DNA of 64,000 bases from NCBI RefSeq assembly GCF_030412265.1, contig NZ_JAUHLN010000002.1, forward strand, positions 1,178,001 through 1,242,000, given 5' to 3'. Positions within the stretch are counted from its first letter, which is position 1. The number at the start of each line of letters is the position of its first letter. Both the position numbers and the translations under genes were made by a program. Shown piece by piece: positions 34,881 through 43,932 of this stretch. Source of the DNA: Fictibacillus terranigra (GTDB taxonomy: Bacteria > Bacillota > Bacilli > Bacillales > Fictibacillaceae). The notes under the pieces were generated by a model. It was not told the DNA's origin. It searched no databases and was given only the letters and a program-made list of their open reading frames with translations.

Positions 34881-35690
34881 TTGAAAAGTGTTTGGTTACA
34901 AGAAAACAAATGGGAAGACGTACAAAATTACTTAAAGGAAAAGCAGACGATTATTGTTCCATTCGGCAGTGTTGAGCAGCACGCCCGTCATCTGCCCATG
35001 GGGACCGATTCTTTTGTAGCGATCAAGGTCGCAGAAGATGCTGCAAAACAAACAGATACGCTTATCGCACCACCAAACTGGGTAGGCTGGGCTCCTCATC
35101 ATATGGCCTATCCCGGTACCATTACCTTAAGGCCAGAAACACTAACAAATCTGATGCTGGATGTTTGTGAAAGTTTAACTTATCATGGGTTTCAAAAAAT
35201 CATTGTAATCAACGGCCACAGAGAGGCAAATCTTCCGCCATTAAAGATCGCGGCCACCAAACTGAGAAATAAAACAGGGGCTTTTATCTGTATCGTGGAT
35301 CCGTTCTATTTTGCAGAATCCATAGGTAAAAAGATTAGAAAGTCAGAGCCAGGGGGAGTCGGCCATGCGGATGAAATGGAGACTTCACATATGATGCACC
35401 TTTTTCCGGAGCTTTGCAATATGGAAGCTGCGGTTAAAAACATTCATGAGAAGCATTCCTTCTTAAACCATGATCCGTTTATCGATGGGGATCGTATCTT
35501 CTTGCCGAGTGATGTAGCGACGTATCGCGAAAGTTCAAACCATATCGGGGTAGTTGGGGATCCCTCTGTCTCTACTGCAGAAAATGGGGAAATCTATCAT
35601 AAAGAATTGATTGCCAATATGGTAGAGTTGATCGATTATTGTAACACTAAAGTGGAGGTAACCTTACGCAACCAGAAAGTTCCATTATAA
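34881..35690 (+). CDS. Creatininase-family amidohydrolase
   Basis: A 269-residue metal-dependent enzyme. PFGSVEQHARHLPMGTDS holds the Glu and His ligands (EQHxRHLPMGTD), VINGHREAN a further His, and GVGHADEMETSHMM the Asp and Glu of the dinuclear site. Family members hydrolyse creatinine, formamides or similar amide bonds. Start TTG 34881 follows AGGAGGG at 6 bases. With the upstream APC permease and IclR regulator it suggests uptake and hydrolysis of an amide or cyclic-amide nitrogen compound. Confidence 0.87.
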   Translation: MKSVWLQENKWEDVQNYLKEKQTIIVPFGSVEQHARHLPMGTDSFVAIKVAEDAAKQTDTLIAPPNWVGWAPHHMAYPGTITLRPETLTNLMLDVCESLTYHGFQKIIVINGHREANLPPLKIAATKLRNKTGAFICIVDPFYFAESIGKKIRKSEPGGVGHADEMETSHMMHLFPELCNMEAAVKNIHEKHSFLNHDPFIDGDRIFLPSDVATYRESSNHIGVVGDPSVSTAENGEIYHKELIANMVELIDYCNTKVEVTLRNQKVPL

Positions 35691-35705
35691 GAAGATAAAA
35701 ATGTT

Positions 35706-35749
35706 AAGGGGGAGTAGATCAAAACTGCTTTTGATCTACTCCCCTTTTT
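35706..35749 (+). terminator. Strong intrinsic terminator of the creatininase operon
   Basis: A 16-bp perfect stem, GGGGAGTAGATCAAAA (35709-35724) against 35729-35744, followed by five T. Confidence 0.93.
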
Positions 35750-35768
35750 AATGGTGCCAGGCACCATT
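35750..35768. repeat. GGTGCC-A-GGCACC palindrome
   Basis: AATGGTGCC-A-GGCACCATT, a perfect 19-bp palindrome. Its core recalls a short interspersed motif found in many Bacillaceae intergenic regions. A related AGGTGCCAG/CTGGCACCT stem is found at 48400-48438. Confidence 0.6.
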
Positions 35769-35813
35769 AAGGATGAACTAACAATCTACTATATAACGTA
35801 AGGAGCAACGGGA

Positions 35814-36333
35814 ATGATAGATTTACGCTATCCGATTGGATTATTTTCACTCGAACAAAACGTTACAGCTATTAAAATTGAAGAGTGGATTCTGGATCTT
35901 GAGAAAGCGCCTAATCAGTTAAAAGAAGCGGTCCAAGATTTATCTGAAGAGCAATTGGATACACCTTATCGGCCAGGTGGCTGGACGATTCGCCAGGTTG
36001 TCCACCATCTGCCTGACAGCCATCTTAACAGCTATATCCGCTTTTAAATTGGCGCTCACTGAAGAGAATCCCGCCATCAGGCCATACCATGAAGATCGTT
36101 GGGCTATGCTTCCTGATTCCAGGCTGCCTATTGACGTTTCCATCTCATTGTTTGAAGCGCTCCACGCAAGATGGACCGTACTGCTTAGATCGTTAACTGC
36201 AGCAGAACTTGAAAAAACGTTCACTCACCCTGATTCCGGTGTTGTGACGCTGGCTCAAAACATCGGTCTATATTCCTGGCACAGCCGCCATCATATCGCT
36301 CATATTACTTTACTTCGCCAGCGTTCGGGATAG
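35814..36333 (+). pseudogene. yfiT: Frameshifted YfiT/BstA bacillithiol transferase
   Basis: The first frame (MIDLRYPIGLF to [10 protein letters not shown]) stops at TAA 36045-36047. The second continues as [20 protein letters not shown] to [16 protein letters not shown]. Removing one T from the TTTT run at about 36041-36044 restores one ~172-residue protein collinear with B. subtilis YfiT. It keeps the DinB-fold metal histidines ([11 protein letters not shown] and WHSRHHIAH). YfiT/BstA conjugates bacillithiol to electrophiles. ATG 35814 has AAGGAG upstream. Either a homopolymer sequencing error or a recent inactivation. Confidence 0.85.
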
Positions 36334-36342
36334 TGAACGCAA

Positions 36343-36373
36343 AGAAAAGCCAATGGCCACATTGGCTTTTCTT
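36343..36373. terminator. Bidirectional intrinsic terminator
   Basis: AGAAAAGCCAATG (36343-36355) against CATTGGCTTTTCT (36360-36372), between convergent yfiT and the O-methyltransferase gene. Confidence 0.88.
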
Positions 36374-36381
36374 CGAGCAAC

Positions 36382-37047
36382 TCACTCTTTCACAATACCG
36401 AATACAAAACCATCGTAGCCTTTGCTTCCGACTGTCTGCATAGCTGTTGCTTCAATTTTCGGTTCAGTGGACAACAGATCCAACAATGCCCTCGATCCCT
36501 GAACACTGCTATCCTGGCTGTTTTCTTCCACTACTTTTCCGTTTCGTACGACATTATCACCGATGATCAGGGTACCCGGCTTTGAAAGTTGAAGTGCCCA
36601 TTTCAAATAATGGGGATTGTTCGGCTTATCCGCATCAATGAAAATAAGGTCAAAGGATGAATATCCTTTCCCGATAAGCGTTGGCAAGGATTCGAGCGCA
36701 GGGCCTACGATTACTTCGATTTTTTCATCAAGCCCTGCTTTCCTGATATTTTCACGAGCGACCTTTGCATGTTTTTCACTGTATTCCAACGTAATAAGCT
36801 TTCCGTCTTCCGGCAGTGCACGCGCCATCCAAATGCTGCTGTATCCGCCCAGTGTTCCTATTTCTAGAATATGTTTTGCTCCTCGAAGTTTAGCCAATAA
36901 ATAGAGGAACTTTCCTTGACTGGGCGAGACATCAATTGAAGGCAGGCCAGCCTCACTGTTCGCCTTCAAAATATAGTCCATATCCGGATCCGCTCCATGA
37001 AGCTTGGAGTTGAAATAGGCATCCACATTGCTCCACGTTTCTTCCAT
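36382..37047 (-). CDS. SAM-dependent O-methyltransferase (family 3)
   Basis: A 221-residue class I methyltransferase of the catechol/caffeoyl-CoA O-methyltransferase type. HILEIGTLGGYSSIWMA is the SAM-binding motif I, and FDLIFIDADKPNNPHYL supplies the metal-binding Asp residues. The C-terminal YDGFVFGIVKE matches the family. ATG 37047 has AAGGAGAGAG upstream; the extension to 37101 lacks one. The natural substrate is unknown. Convergent with yfiT. Confidence 0.86.
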   Translation of the reverse strand: MEETWSNVDAYFNSKLHGADPDMDYILKANSEAGLPSIDVSPSQGKFLYLLAKLRGAKHILEIGTLGGYSSIWMARALPEDGKLITLEYSEKHAKVARENIRKAGLDEKIEVIVGPALESLPTLIGKGYSSFDLIFIDADKPNNPHYLKWALQLSKPGTLIIGDNVVRNGKVVEENSQDSSVQGSRALLDLLSTEPKIEATAMQTVGSKGYDGFVFGIVKE

Positions 37048-37191
37048 TTCTCTCTCTCCTTTTTTAACAGCTGGGGATTGTAACACCTTTATTTTCGACA
37101 TGATTCCAGCTGGTCCTGCCTGTCATGAAAGCAAAAGAAGACTGTTTTGTTCAGCCTTCTTAGTGTTGCCTCACCGCTTCAGCTCCTGATC

Positions 37192-37824
37192 TTAAAAACT
37201 CGTCGAGTACATTGGAATTTGTTTCGGTTCTTCAACGCTGGGGGCATGGCCAGATTTCTCAAATACTACAAAATCAGCATGAGGAATCAGACGGGCTACT
37301 TCCTTTCCATCGTCTGGAGGATTCAAGCCGTCATATTTCCCGCTGATTACGAGAGTATCCGCAGTGATCTTATGTAAATCATCCCGAAAATCAAAATTCT
37401 CAAGCGCTTTGTTGGCGGCTTCCTGCTGTTGTGGAGTGAGCACAGGAACGTTAACTGCTTGCTGTTGAGGATGTTTTCCCAAACGCCTTGGCAACGACCA
37501 GGATCAGCTTCTCTACGCGCTCCGGTACAGCAATCGCTACCCCTTGAGCAACGTAGCTGCCCATAGAGACGCCCAGAATTTCGCTTTTTTTAATCTCCAG
37601 GTGATCCATTAAGCGATTACATCCTGTATATGATCTTCCATCGTATATCGACGAATTTTTTCCGACTTGCCATGGCTTCTGGAATCGATGGCAATAATTC
37701 TAATTGTTCAATTTCCAGGCCGAACATCTGATGGTCCCCGCCAAGTCCATGCAACAAAATAAGGTGCCTGCTTTCATACTCTTCGTAATAACAGGTGAAT
37801 TCCGTTTACCTTAACTTTGGGCAT
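37192..37824 (-). pseudogene. Decayed alpha/beta hydrolase
   Basis: From ATG 37824 the frame reads MPKVKVNGIH, then the family continues in other frames: LILLHGLGGDHQMFGLEIEQ, a DSRSHGKS segment, the nucleophile LGVSMGSYVAQG, and finally a 3' frame with KITADTLVISGKYDGLNPPD and FEKSGHAPSVEEPKQIP. At least three frame changes are needed to rebuild a ~210-residue hydrolase, so it is a pseudogene. The catalytic Ser, Asp and His are still recognisable. Confidence 0.85.
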
Positions 37825-37871
37825 CTCGCTTCCCCCGTTTTCGAGCTCCGTTTATTATCTTCCTCTTCGAT

Positions 37872-40800
37872 TCATAACATTAAAATCTCCCGAATGTCTT
37901 CTTCGGTAAGAGAAGAGGATGATTTCTCCCCTGTACCTATAATTTCTCCAATCAGATCTTTCTTTCTCTCTTGAAGTTCGTTCATTTTTTCTTCGATCGT
38001 TCCTCGTGCAACCAGTTTGATGACCTGTACGGCATTCGCCTGGCCCATACGATGGGCACGGTCAGCTGCTTGATCCTCGACAGCAGGATTCCACCATATA
38101 TCATAAAGGATGACCGTATCGGCACCCGTCAAGTTAAGGCCCGTTCCCCCTGCTTTTAATGAAATAAGAAAAAAATCACGTTCTCCCGCATTGAATCGGT
38201 TGCATAATGCTACACGTTCCATGGAGGGAGTTTGTCCATCCAGATAGAAAAAAGGGAGCCCCTTGTTCGCCAATTCTCTTCCGACCAGCTCCAGCATCTT
38301 CGTAAATTGGGAAAAGATCAGTACTCTTCTGCCGGAAAGTTTGGATTCCTCAACAATCTGCATTAACTGTGTAAATTTCGCTGATGCCCCTTTGTAGCTA
38401 TCGACGAATAACGCCGGGTGGCAGCAGATCTGGCGTAATCGCGTCAAACCGGCAAGGATTTTTATGCGATTCTTTCGCAGCGTATCTCTGTCCAAATGTT
38501 TCAGTGTGTCATGGCGGAGCTTCGCCAAATAGGCAGCATACAGTTTCTTCTGTTCTGGAAGCAGCTCCACGGATTCCAATGACTCCGTTTTTTCAGGAAG
38601 CTCCATGAGGACATCCTCTTTTAACCGTCTAAGCAAGAATGGCGATATCCGCCGATTGATGGTTTTTCGGGAAAGATGACTGAATTCCTTTAAACCCCTT
38701 AACAACTCAGGAAAAACAACATGAAAGATCGACCATAATTCTTCCAGAGCATTCTCCACTGGCGTACCCGTAAGCGCGAAACGATGGTCTGCCCGAATCT
38801 TCTTCACTGCCCGTGCGGTTTGTGTCACTGGATTCTTGAATGCCTGTGCCTCATCAAAAAATACCGTGTGAAAGGCTAGTTTTTCATACCATCCTATATC
38901 CTTGCGCAGCAAGGGATATGAGGTGATAATCACATCGTGATCCAATATTTGCTTAAGGATGTCGAATCTCTCTGTTTTATCGCCATCTGCCACAACCGCT
39001 TGCAGGTCTGGAGCAAATTTTTTTATTTCACTCAGCCAGTTGTACGTTAAAGAGGACGGGCAGACAATGAGGACCGGAGACTTCTTTGCACGAATATCCT
39101 GAAGCACCGATTCGATGAAAGTGATGCTTTGCAGCGTTTTTCCCAAACCCATATCATCAGCAAGGATACCGCCAAATCCGTATCTGGCAAGCGTTTTCAT
39201 CCATTGGTATCCTTTTCTCTGATAATCTCTCAAGATCGGTTCCATGTCTCTAGGTACTTCGAACTCCAGGCTGTCCGGATTGCGAAGCTCTTCCAAGAAT
39301 TGAAGGAATGATTTTTCCAATTCAAACATATGATCCTCAGCTGCATCCAGCATTTGCATCCCTTGAATGAACGGCAGTTCGAGGCCTTTTTCCAAATCAT
39401 GATTTGGAACAGGCAAAGCATGCAGAAAACGCTGAATTTCTTCAAATTCACGCGTTTCTAATGAAAGAAGGGCGCCGTTTCTCAAACGGTAATATTTCCT
39501 TTTCTCCTCAAGTGCCAAAAGAACATCTCGTATTTGTCCTTCAGGAATGCCATCGATCGCAAATTTGAACTCCAGCCAATTGGTCCTTTCTTTTTTGAGC
39601 TTTACTCTAATCTGCGGCCGTGCATTCTCCCTGAACATACGATTTCTCACAGCGGTTGTTGCATAGATTTGGACAAACTTTTGCAGTTTAGGAACGACAT
39701 GATATAAAAACTCATACTCCAGCTCTTCATTATTCAAAAAATATCCGCCATCCGTCTTGGCAAATGAGCTTTTCTCCATAAGCTCGAGGATCAATTCCTC
39801 TTTCTCGACATCTCTGATCAGTTTTGAGTTCTCCTGATGAGCACGCCTTTCCAACGGATCAATGACGATATGATCATACTGAAACTCAAGCCCTGCAAGG
39901 AGCCGGTTTTTCACGCGATCCAAGTATAGCTTGGCCACTAACGGTATACTGGCAAACTGCTCCGTTATCGCACGGGACACTTGAACCAATCCGAGGCGTT
40001 TCAAGCCTGGAATGACTTTTTCTAAAAAAATTCCCATTTGCTTTTGTGAAATTGGTATGATATTCGTTCTTGATGCATCCAGCATTCGTTTCAGTTCTGA
40101 AAGTCGAGCGCAGTCATCACTTTTTAACGGAAACAATCTCCCCTCAGACAGGACTGAGCGATAGGAAGGTAAGACAGCCATCTGACTTAGTCCTTCAATC
40201 TTCAACTGATAGTCCTTCTCCTTGGACTCTTCAAAATCGAACTGTAAATTCAGCGGTTCCTTCGATGTCTGAAACTGTTTATGCGTGCTGCCATACTCCA
40301 TCTTTACGATCGGCGCTTTCTCAAGCAGAGGCAGAAGGCCTTCCCACGAAGAAGGATTAATAAATAAGAGGTCGTTATGGGTTAACCCGTTCGGTCGTTC
40401 AAACAGTTCGTACATATACACCTGTTCATCATGCATGGTTTTTGTAAGGTGTCGAAGGACCTCATCGTTTTCTTTTTCAAAACAATGATGGATTGGTTCA
40501 TAAGTGAATGAAAGGGAAAGCGGGGCAGCAGACCCTTTTTCCATCCGCTTAAGAAAATCCCGGATATGCTGAACCTTAACCGGACCGATTTTGACACTTA
40601 TCGCTAACCCGGTTTGTCCTTTTCCGATCTCAACAGGTTTGCAGGTAAATCCCACATCGAGCACCTGCCTTTTTTCGAAATGAAGCTGATGCTTGCTCGC
40701 TGGCTTCGGCTGATCATGAAAAAGGCTCAAAAAGTCTTCTGTCAGTTCTTGATCCACCAGAGATCCCGCAAGATTCCCACCTGAAATCACAGGGTTCGTT

Positions 40801-41087
40801 CCGCGTTCCTGGTGATGATAAATCATCAGCAATACCGCTGCTACGTGCTGGCAATCTTTTTGGAATGAAGCAAGGGTCGGGCAGCTGCACTCCGACCGAA
40901 AACTTCCATTCGGTTCACATTCAATGGTGACGTGAAAATCCTCTGTACCCGTAACTGTTGCTTTGCAATTGTCTGCACTGTAAAGATCGAAGTTCACTTT
41001 ATCCGCTCGATAAAAAGAGTCTCCCTTTTTGAAGGAGACCGTACCGCACTTTTCTTTGATGATGCTTTGGTTGAGTTTGATATTCAA
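37872..41087 (-). CDS. SWIM/SNF2-family helicase, YwqA-like
   Basis: A 1071-residue protein. The SWIM zinc finger is at residues 67-81 (CSC...CQH, i.e. C-x-C-x9-C-x-H). After a long middle region the SNF2 ATPase has GILADDMGLGKTLQSI (Walker A), DEAQAFKN (Walker B), ALTGTPVEN, then the helicase C domain with GGTGLNLTGADTVILYD and DRAHRMGQ (motif VI). Similar SWIM-SNF2 proteins in Bacillus (YwqA) are thought to remodel or translocate on DNA; precise role unknown. Monocistronic, with ATG 41087 following the 5' region that lacks a strong site except AGGGGGCC. Confidence 0.88.
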   Translation of the reverse strand: MNIKLNQSIIKEKCGTVSFKKGDSFYRADKVNFDLYSADNCKATVTGTEDFHVTIECEPNGSFRSECSCPTLASFQKDCQHVAAVLLMIYHHQERGTNPVISGGNLAGSLVDQELTEDFLSLFHDQPKPASKHQLHFEKRQVLDVGFTCKPVEIGKGQTGLAISVKIGPVKVQHIRDFLKRMEKGSAAPLSLSFTYEPIHHCFEKENDEVLRHLTKTMHDEQVYMYELFERPNGLTHNDLLFINPSSWEGLLPLLEKAPIVKMEYGSTHKQFQTSKEPLNLQFDFEESKEKDYQLKIEGLSQMAVLPSYRSVLSEGRLFPLKSDDCARLSELKRMLDASRTNIIPISQKQMGIFLEKVIPGLKRLGLVQVSRAITEQFASIPLVAKLYLDRVKNRLLAGLEFQYDHIVIDPLERRAHQENSKLIRDVEKEELILELMEKSSFAKTDGGYFLNNEELEYEFLYHVVPKLQKFVQIYATTAVRNRMFRENARPQIRVKLKKERTNWLEFKFAIDGIPEGQIRDVLLALEEKRKYYRLRNGALLSLETREFEEIQRFLHALPVPNHDLEKGLELPFIQGMQMLDAAEDHMFELEKSFLQFLEELRNPDSLEFEVPRDMEPILRDYQRKGYQWMKTLARYGFGGILADDMGLGKTLQSITFIESVLQDIRAKKSPVLIVCPSSLTYNWLSEIKKFAPDLQAVVADGDKTERFDILKQILDHDVIITSYPLLRKDIGWYEKLAFHTVFFDEAQAFKNPVTQTARAVKKIRADHRFALTGTPVENALEELWSIFHVVFPELLRGLKEFSHLSRKTINRRISPFLLRRLKEDVLMELPEKTESLESVELLPEQKKLYAAYLAKLRHDTLKHLDRDTLRKNRIKILAGLTRLRQICCHPALFVDSYKGASAKFTQLMQIVEESKLSGRRVLIFSQFTKMLELVGRELANKGLPFFYLDGQTPSMERVALCNRFNAGERDFFLISLKAGGTGLNLTGADTVILYDIWWNPAVEDQAADRAHRMGQANAVQVIKLVARGTIEEKMNELQERKKDLIGEIIGTGEKSSSSLTEEDIREILML

Positions 41088-41245
41088 ATGATCTGGCCCC
41101 CTTCACAAGGATGTTTCGACTCTGCTAGTTTCATGATAGTAAAAATCCTCAAAATATGCGAGCACTTGATTCAATAGATGTTTTATGGTCAGTATTCTCA
41201 CGGATAAGGTAGAAATATTCCCCATAAACTCATGACAAAGGAATT

Positions 41246-41785
41246 TTAATAAAGATAGCCTAATAGATCAAGATCTCCTTCACTCCATTTGGTCATACCG
41301 ACTTGCTTAATCATTAACTCTTCAAGATCTTCAATACCTATACCTTTTGTAGCTTGGGTTTCATCATTAATCTGAAGCCATTTGCAATTATTTCTTACTG
41401 GTTGATACCCATTTCTTACATATAAGTTTATTTTATCGGCAAATAAGAGTAAAAAATCAATATTGCGTCCCTGAGAAAACCTATCAATTTCTAAAAGCAG
41501 CCTTGAGCCCACACCCTGTGACCGGGCGTTTCGCGAAACACACAAATCAATTACTCCGAGTATTTTTACGGCTTTTCCGTTTAAATTCATCACTCTGTAA
41601 TCCAGCCCGACATGTCCTATGAGCTGATGTTCCTGGTTAAAGGCCAGAAATCTAAAATGCGGCAACTGCTTAAAATAAATCCTATCCGTCGGATACACCT
41701 CTGGAAAACTTTCAGTTAATAATTGTTGTATCTTCATCGAACGCTCTTTACTAATGTCATATTCAAATACTTTATCTATTTTCAA
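41246..41785 (-). CDS. GNAT-family N-acetyltransferase
   Basis: A 179-residue acetyltransferase. DLCVSRNARSQGVGSRLLLEI is the acetyl-CoA-binding motif A (RxxGxGxxLL), and DKINLYVRNGYQPV is motif B. The substrate is unknown. TTG 41785 follows GGGGAGAGG and is preferred; the longer frame to 41821 runs through that ribosome site. Confidence 0.78.
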   Translation of the reverse strand: MKIDKVFEYDISKERSMKIQQLLTESFPEVYPTDRIYFKQLPHFRFLAFNQEHQLIGHVGLDYRVMNLNGKAVKILGVIDLCVSRNARSQGVGSRLLLEIDRFSQGRNIDFLLLFADKINLYVRNGYQPVRNNCKWLQINDETQATKGIGIEDLEELMIKQVGMTKWSEGDLDLLGYLY

Positions 41786-41867
41786 GTTACCTCTCCCCTG
41801 TGAAAATTTTCGTAATAACATTCTACATCATCCTTATTCATACCTTCTACCAGTCTGCCGAAATGAA

Positions 41868-41902
41868 AAGACATGGATTTTCATCAAGAAATTCCATGTC
41901 TT
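41868..41902. terminator. Hairpin upstream of the GNAT gene
   Basis: AAGACATGGA and TCCATGTCTT enclose an inner TTC/GAA pair. On the minus strand a T-rich stretch follows. In 41786-42132 no convincing gene was found on either strand, only short frames of under 30 codons, so this may end an untranslated RNA or act in the GNAT leader. Confidence 0.4.
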
Positions 41903-42132
41903 CTAATCGATTGACTTTTACCTTTTTCCTTCAATCGTCAATCTATATCAAATCCGATATAATGGATTGCTCTTGTCATGTGTAATGATCTGGTCCATGT
42001 TCCGTGGCCAAGTATAGGATAGTTTTACTGAGAATGGGTGTTTTCAGAAGAGAACATTACGGAACAGGACCCGAACGGCGAAACCGTGGACAATTCATTT
42101 CCACTGGAAAGAATGATTAAATATAAATGTAG

Positions 42133-42165
42133 AGAGGAAGAGATAATCATCTCTTCCTCTTCTTA
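42133..42165. terminator. Probable terminator of cotA
   Basis: AGAGGAAGAGAT (42133-42144) pairs with ATCTCTTCCTCT (42149-42160); modest T-tracts on both sides. Confidence 0.6.
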
Positions 42166-42194
42166 TTCACGGCTGGAATATCAGTAACCTTAAC

Positions 42195-43694
42195 CTATTC
42201 GTTTATTTTGTATCTATAGGTATTGGGAGGGATGATTTTCAACGGTCTCATCATATCATGGTCTTCATGCTCTAATCGATGACAGTGCCATACATAGTCT
42301 CCAGAAAACGGCTCAAACTTCATAATAATTCGAACGGTTTGTCCTGGACCTACAAGAACAGTATCTTTTAAACCGAAATCAGCTGGGATAGGGTCCAATA
42401 ATCTTCCATTCTCATCGTAACGATCAAGGACACGGAAATTAACCAGATGTACATGAATAGGATGTATGCCAGGGGTTAAATTCACTAACTCCCATACTTC
42501 GACAGATTTAAGCAATGGTGTTTCTGTCACTGGATCATCCCATTTTTTATCGTCAAATAAAAGCATAAGACGTCCAAATTCATCTTGTGAATCCTGCAGT
42601 GTTATGCGTCTTACTTTTCTTACTCTGTTTAATGGAATAGGGTCAATTCTGGTTAAGAGAGATGGCACTCTGCTTTGATCAAGGGAGGCTAAATTCTTAG
42701 TGACTTGGAATTCCATTACCTCACCGGTGGGATTTTCTAATTCGAATCCATTTTGCAAAACTACTTTTTGCCCCGCTGACTCTGAGAAATCAACGACGAT
42801 GTCAATTCGCTCCGCAGGTGAAACATCCAAACTGTTTACTTTAATTGGCCGTTCGACAAGGCCTCCATCAGTTCCGATTAAAAAGAAAGAACTGAGGTTG
42901 CTTAATTGGAACTTGTATGTTCGAGTATTGGAGGCATTTACTAAACGAAATCTGTATTTGCGGGGCTCTACTTTTAAAAATGGCCATACTTTCCCGTTGA
43001 CTGAAATGGTATTCCCTAAAAACGAAGGAACGATAGAAGGATACGGTAAATTTGGGGATGGATCGTCTGGCTGGGCAGGATAAAAGAGCGAACCGTCTGG
43101 ATTAAATGATCGATCCTGTACGATAAGCGGTATTTCGTATTTACCCTTTGGAAGCGGCAGTGACCTTTCTTGTTCATCGCGAATGAAGTAAAGACCCGCA
43201 AGACCTGCATACACATTCAGACGGGTAATCCCAAGTGCATGGTCATGATACCATAGGGCAGTTGCACGTTCTCGATTCGTATAATGATAAATCTCTTTTA
43301 CGAAACTAGGACCTGTTTGTTTAAAGTTTCTCGTAAACCATGCTTCGGGATGACCATCGCTAGCTGGTTCACTGGGGCTTCCGTGCAGGTGCACCACCGT
43401 TCGTACTTCGGGATTGTGATGGGCTCCGTGAATGGTTTTATCGACTGGCAAGAAATGTTTTGCTGGTAAATTGTTTGTCCATCTCACATATACAGGTTGA
43501 TTTTTTTCCACATTAAACGTTGGACCTGGTACTAACCCATTATAGCCCCATACTTTCGTTTTAGGTAAATCTCTATGAAACTTGTGAAGGGTTTCAAGCA
43601 TACGTACATTATAAAGCGGCTTTCCTTGATAGGTTACATTTGGTTTGATGATGGAGGGAATCGGAAGGGAGTCAACAAATTTTTCTAGTTCCAA
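42195..43694 (-). CDS. cotA: CotA-type spore-coat multicopper oxidase (laccase)
   Basis: A 499-residue laccase. Copper ligands are all present: VVHLHGS, ALWYHDHALG, HPIHVHLVNF and VWHCHRLEHEDHDMM, where the last Met is the type 1 axial ligand. The N-terminus ELEKFVDSLPIPSI aligns with B. subtilis CotA. It oxidises phenols and forms pigment in the outer spore coat. The family start is TTG 43694. An ATG out of frame at 43698, closer to AAGGAG, opens only 8 codons, which may lower or couple expression. No signal peptide, as expected for a coat protein. Confidence 0.92.
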   Translation of the reverse strand: MELEKFVDSLPIPSIIKPNVTYQGKPLYNVRMLETLHKFHRDLPKTKVWGYNGLVPGPTFNVEKNQPVYVRWTNNLPAKHFLPVDKTIHGAHHNPEVRTVVHLHGSPSEPASDGHPEAWFTRNFKQTGPSFVKEIYHYTNRERATALWYHDHALGITRLNVYAGLAGLYFIRDEQERSLPLPKGKYEIPLIVQDRSFNPDGSLFYPAQPDDPSPNLPYPSIVPSFLGNTISVNGKVWPFLKVEPRKYRFRLVNASNTRTYKFQLSNLSSFFLIGTDGGLVERPIKVNSLDVSPAERIDIVVDFSESAGQKVVLQNGFELENPTGEVMEFQVTKNLASLDQSRVPSLLTRIDPIPLNRVRKVRRITLQDSQDEFGRLMLLFDDKKWDDPVTETPLLKSVEVWELVNLTPGIHPIHVHLVNFRVLDRYDENGRLLDPIPADFGLKDTVLVGPGQTVRIIMKFEPFSGDYVWHCHRLEHEDHDMMRPLKIIPPNTYRYKINE

Positions 43695-43932
43695 ACATTT
43701 TTTTCTCCTTTTAAAAAGATTTTGTCTTTTCTATTATCAATGCTTATCTAATGAATATTGCTTGTTCACATGTCCCATATCAGTCTTGAAATATTAAATG
43801 AATATGAATATCGTTTCTAGTTATTCAGCCGTCATTCGGGAAGAGTTCTCAATCATGTTGACAATGGAAGCCAGGTGAGAAAAAATGTTTAAAAAGCAAC
43901 ATTATAAGGGATGAATCTAGGAGGCCGTTGGA

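Noticed and set aside
42032-42118. 28-codon plus-strand frame beginning MGVFRREHYG
   Set aside because: No convincing ribosome site and too short to support; could be chance.
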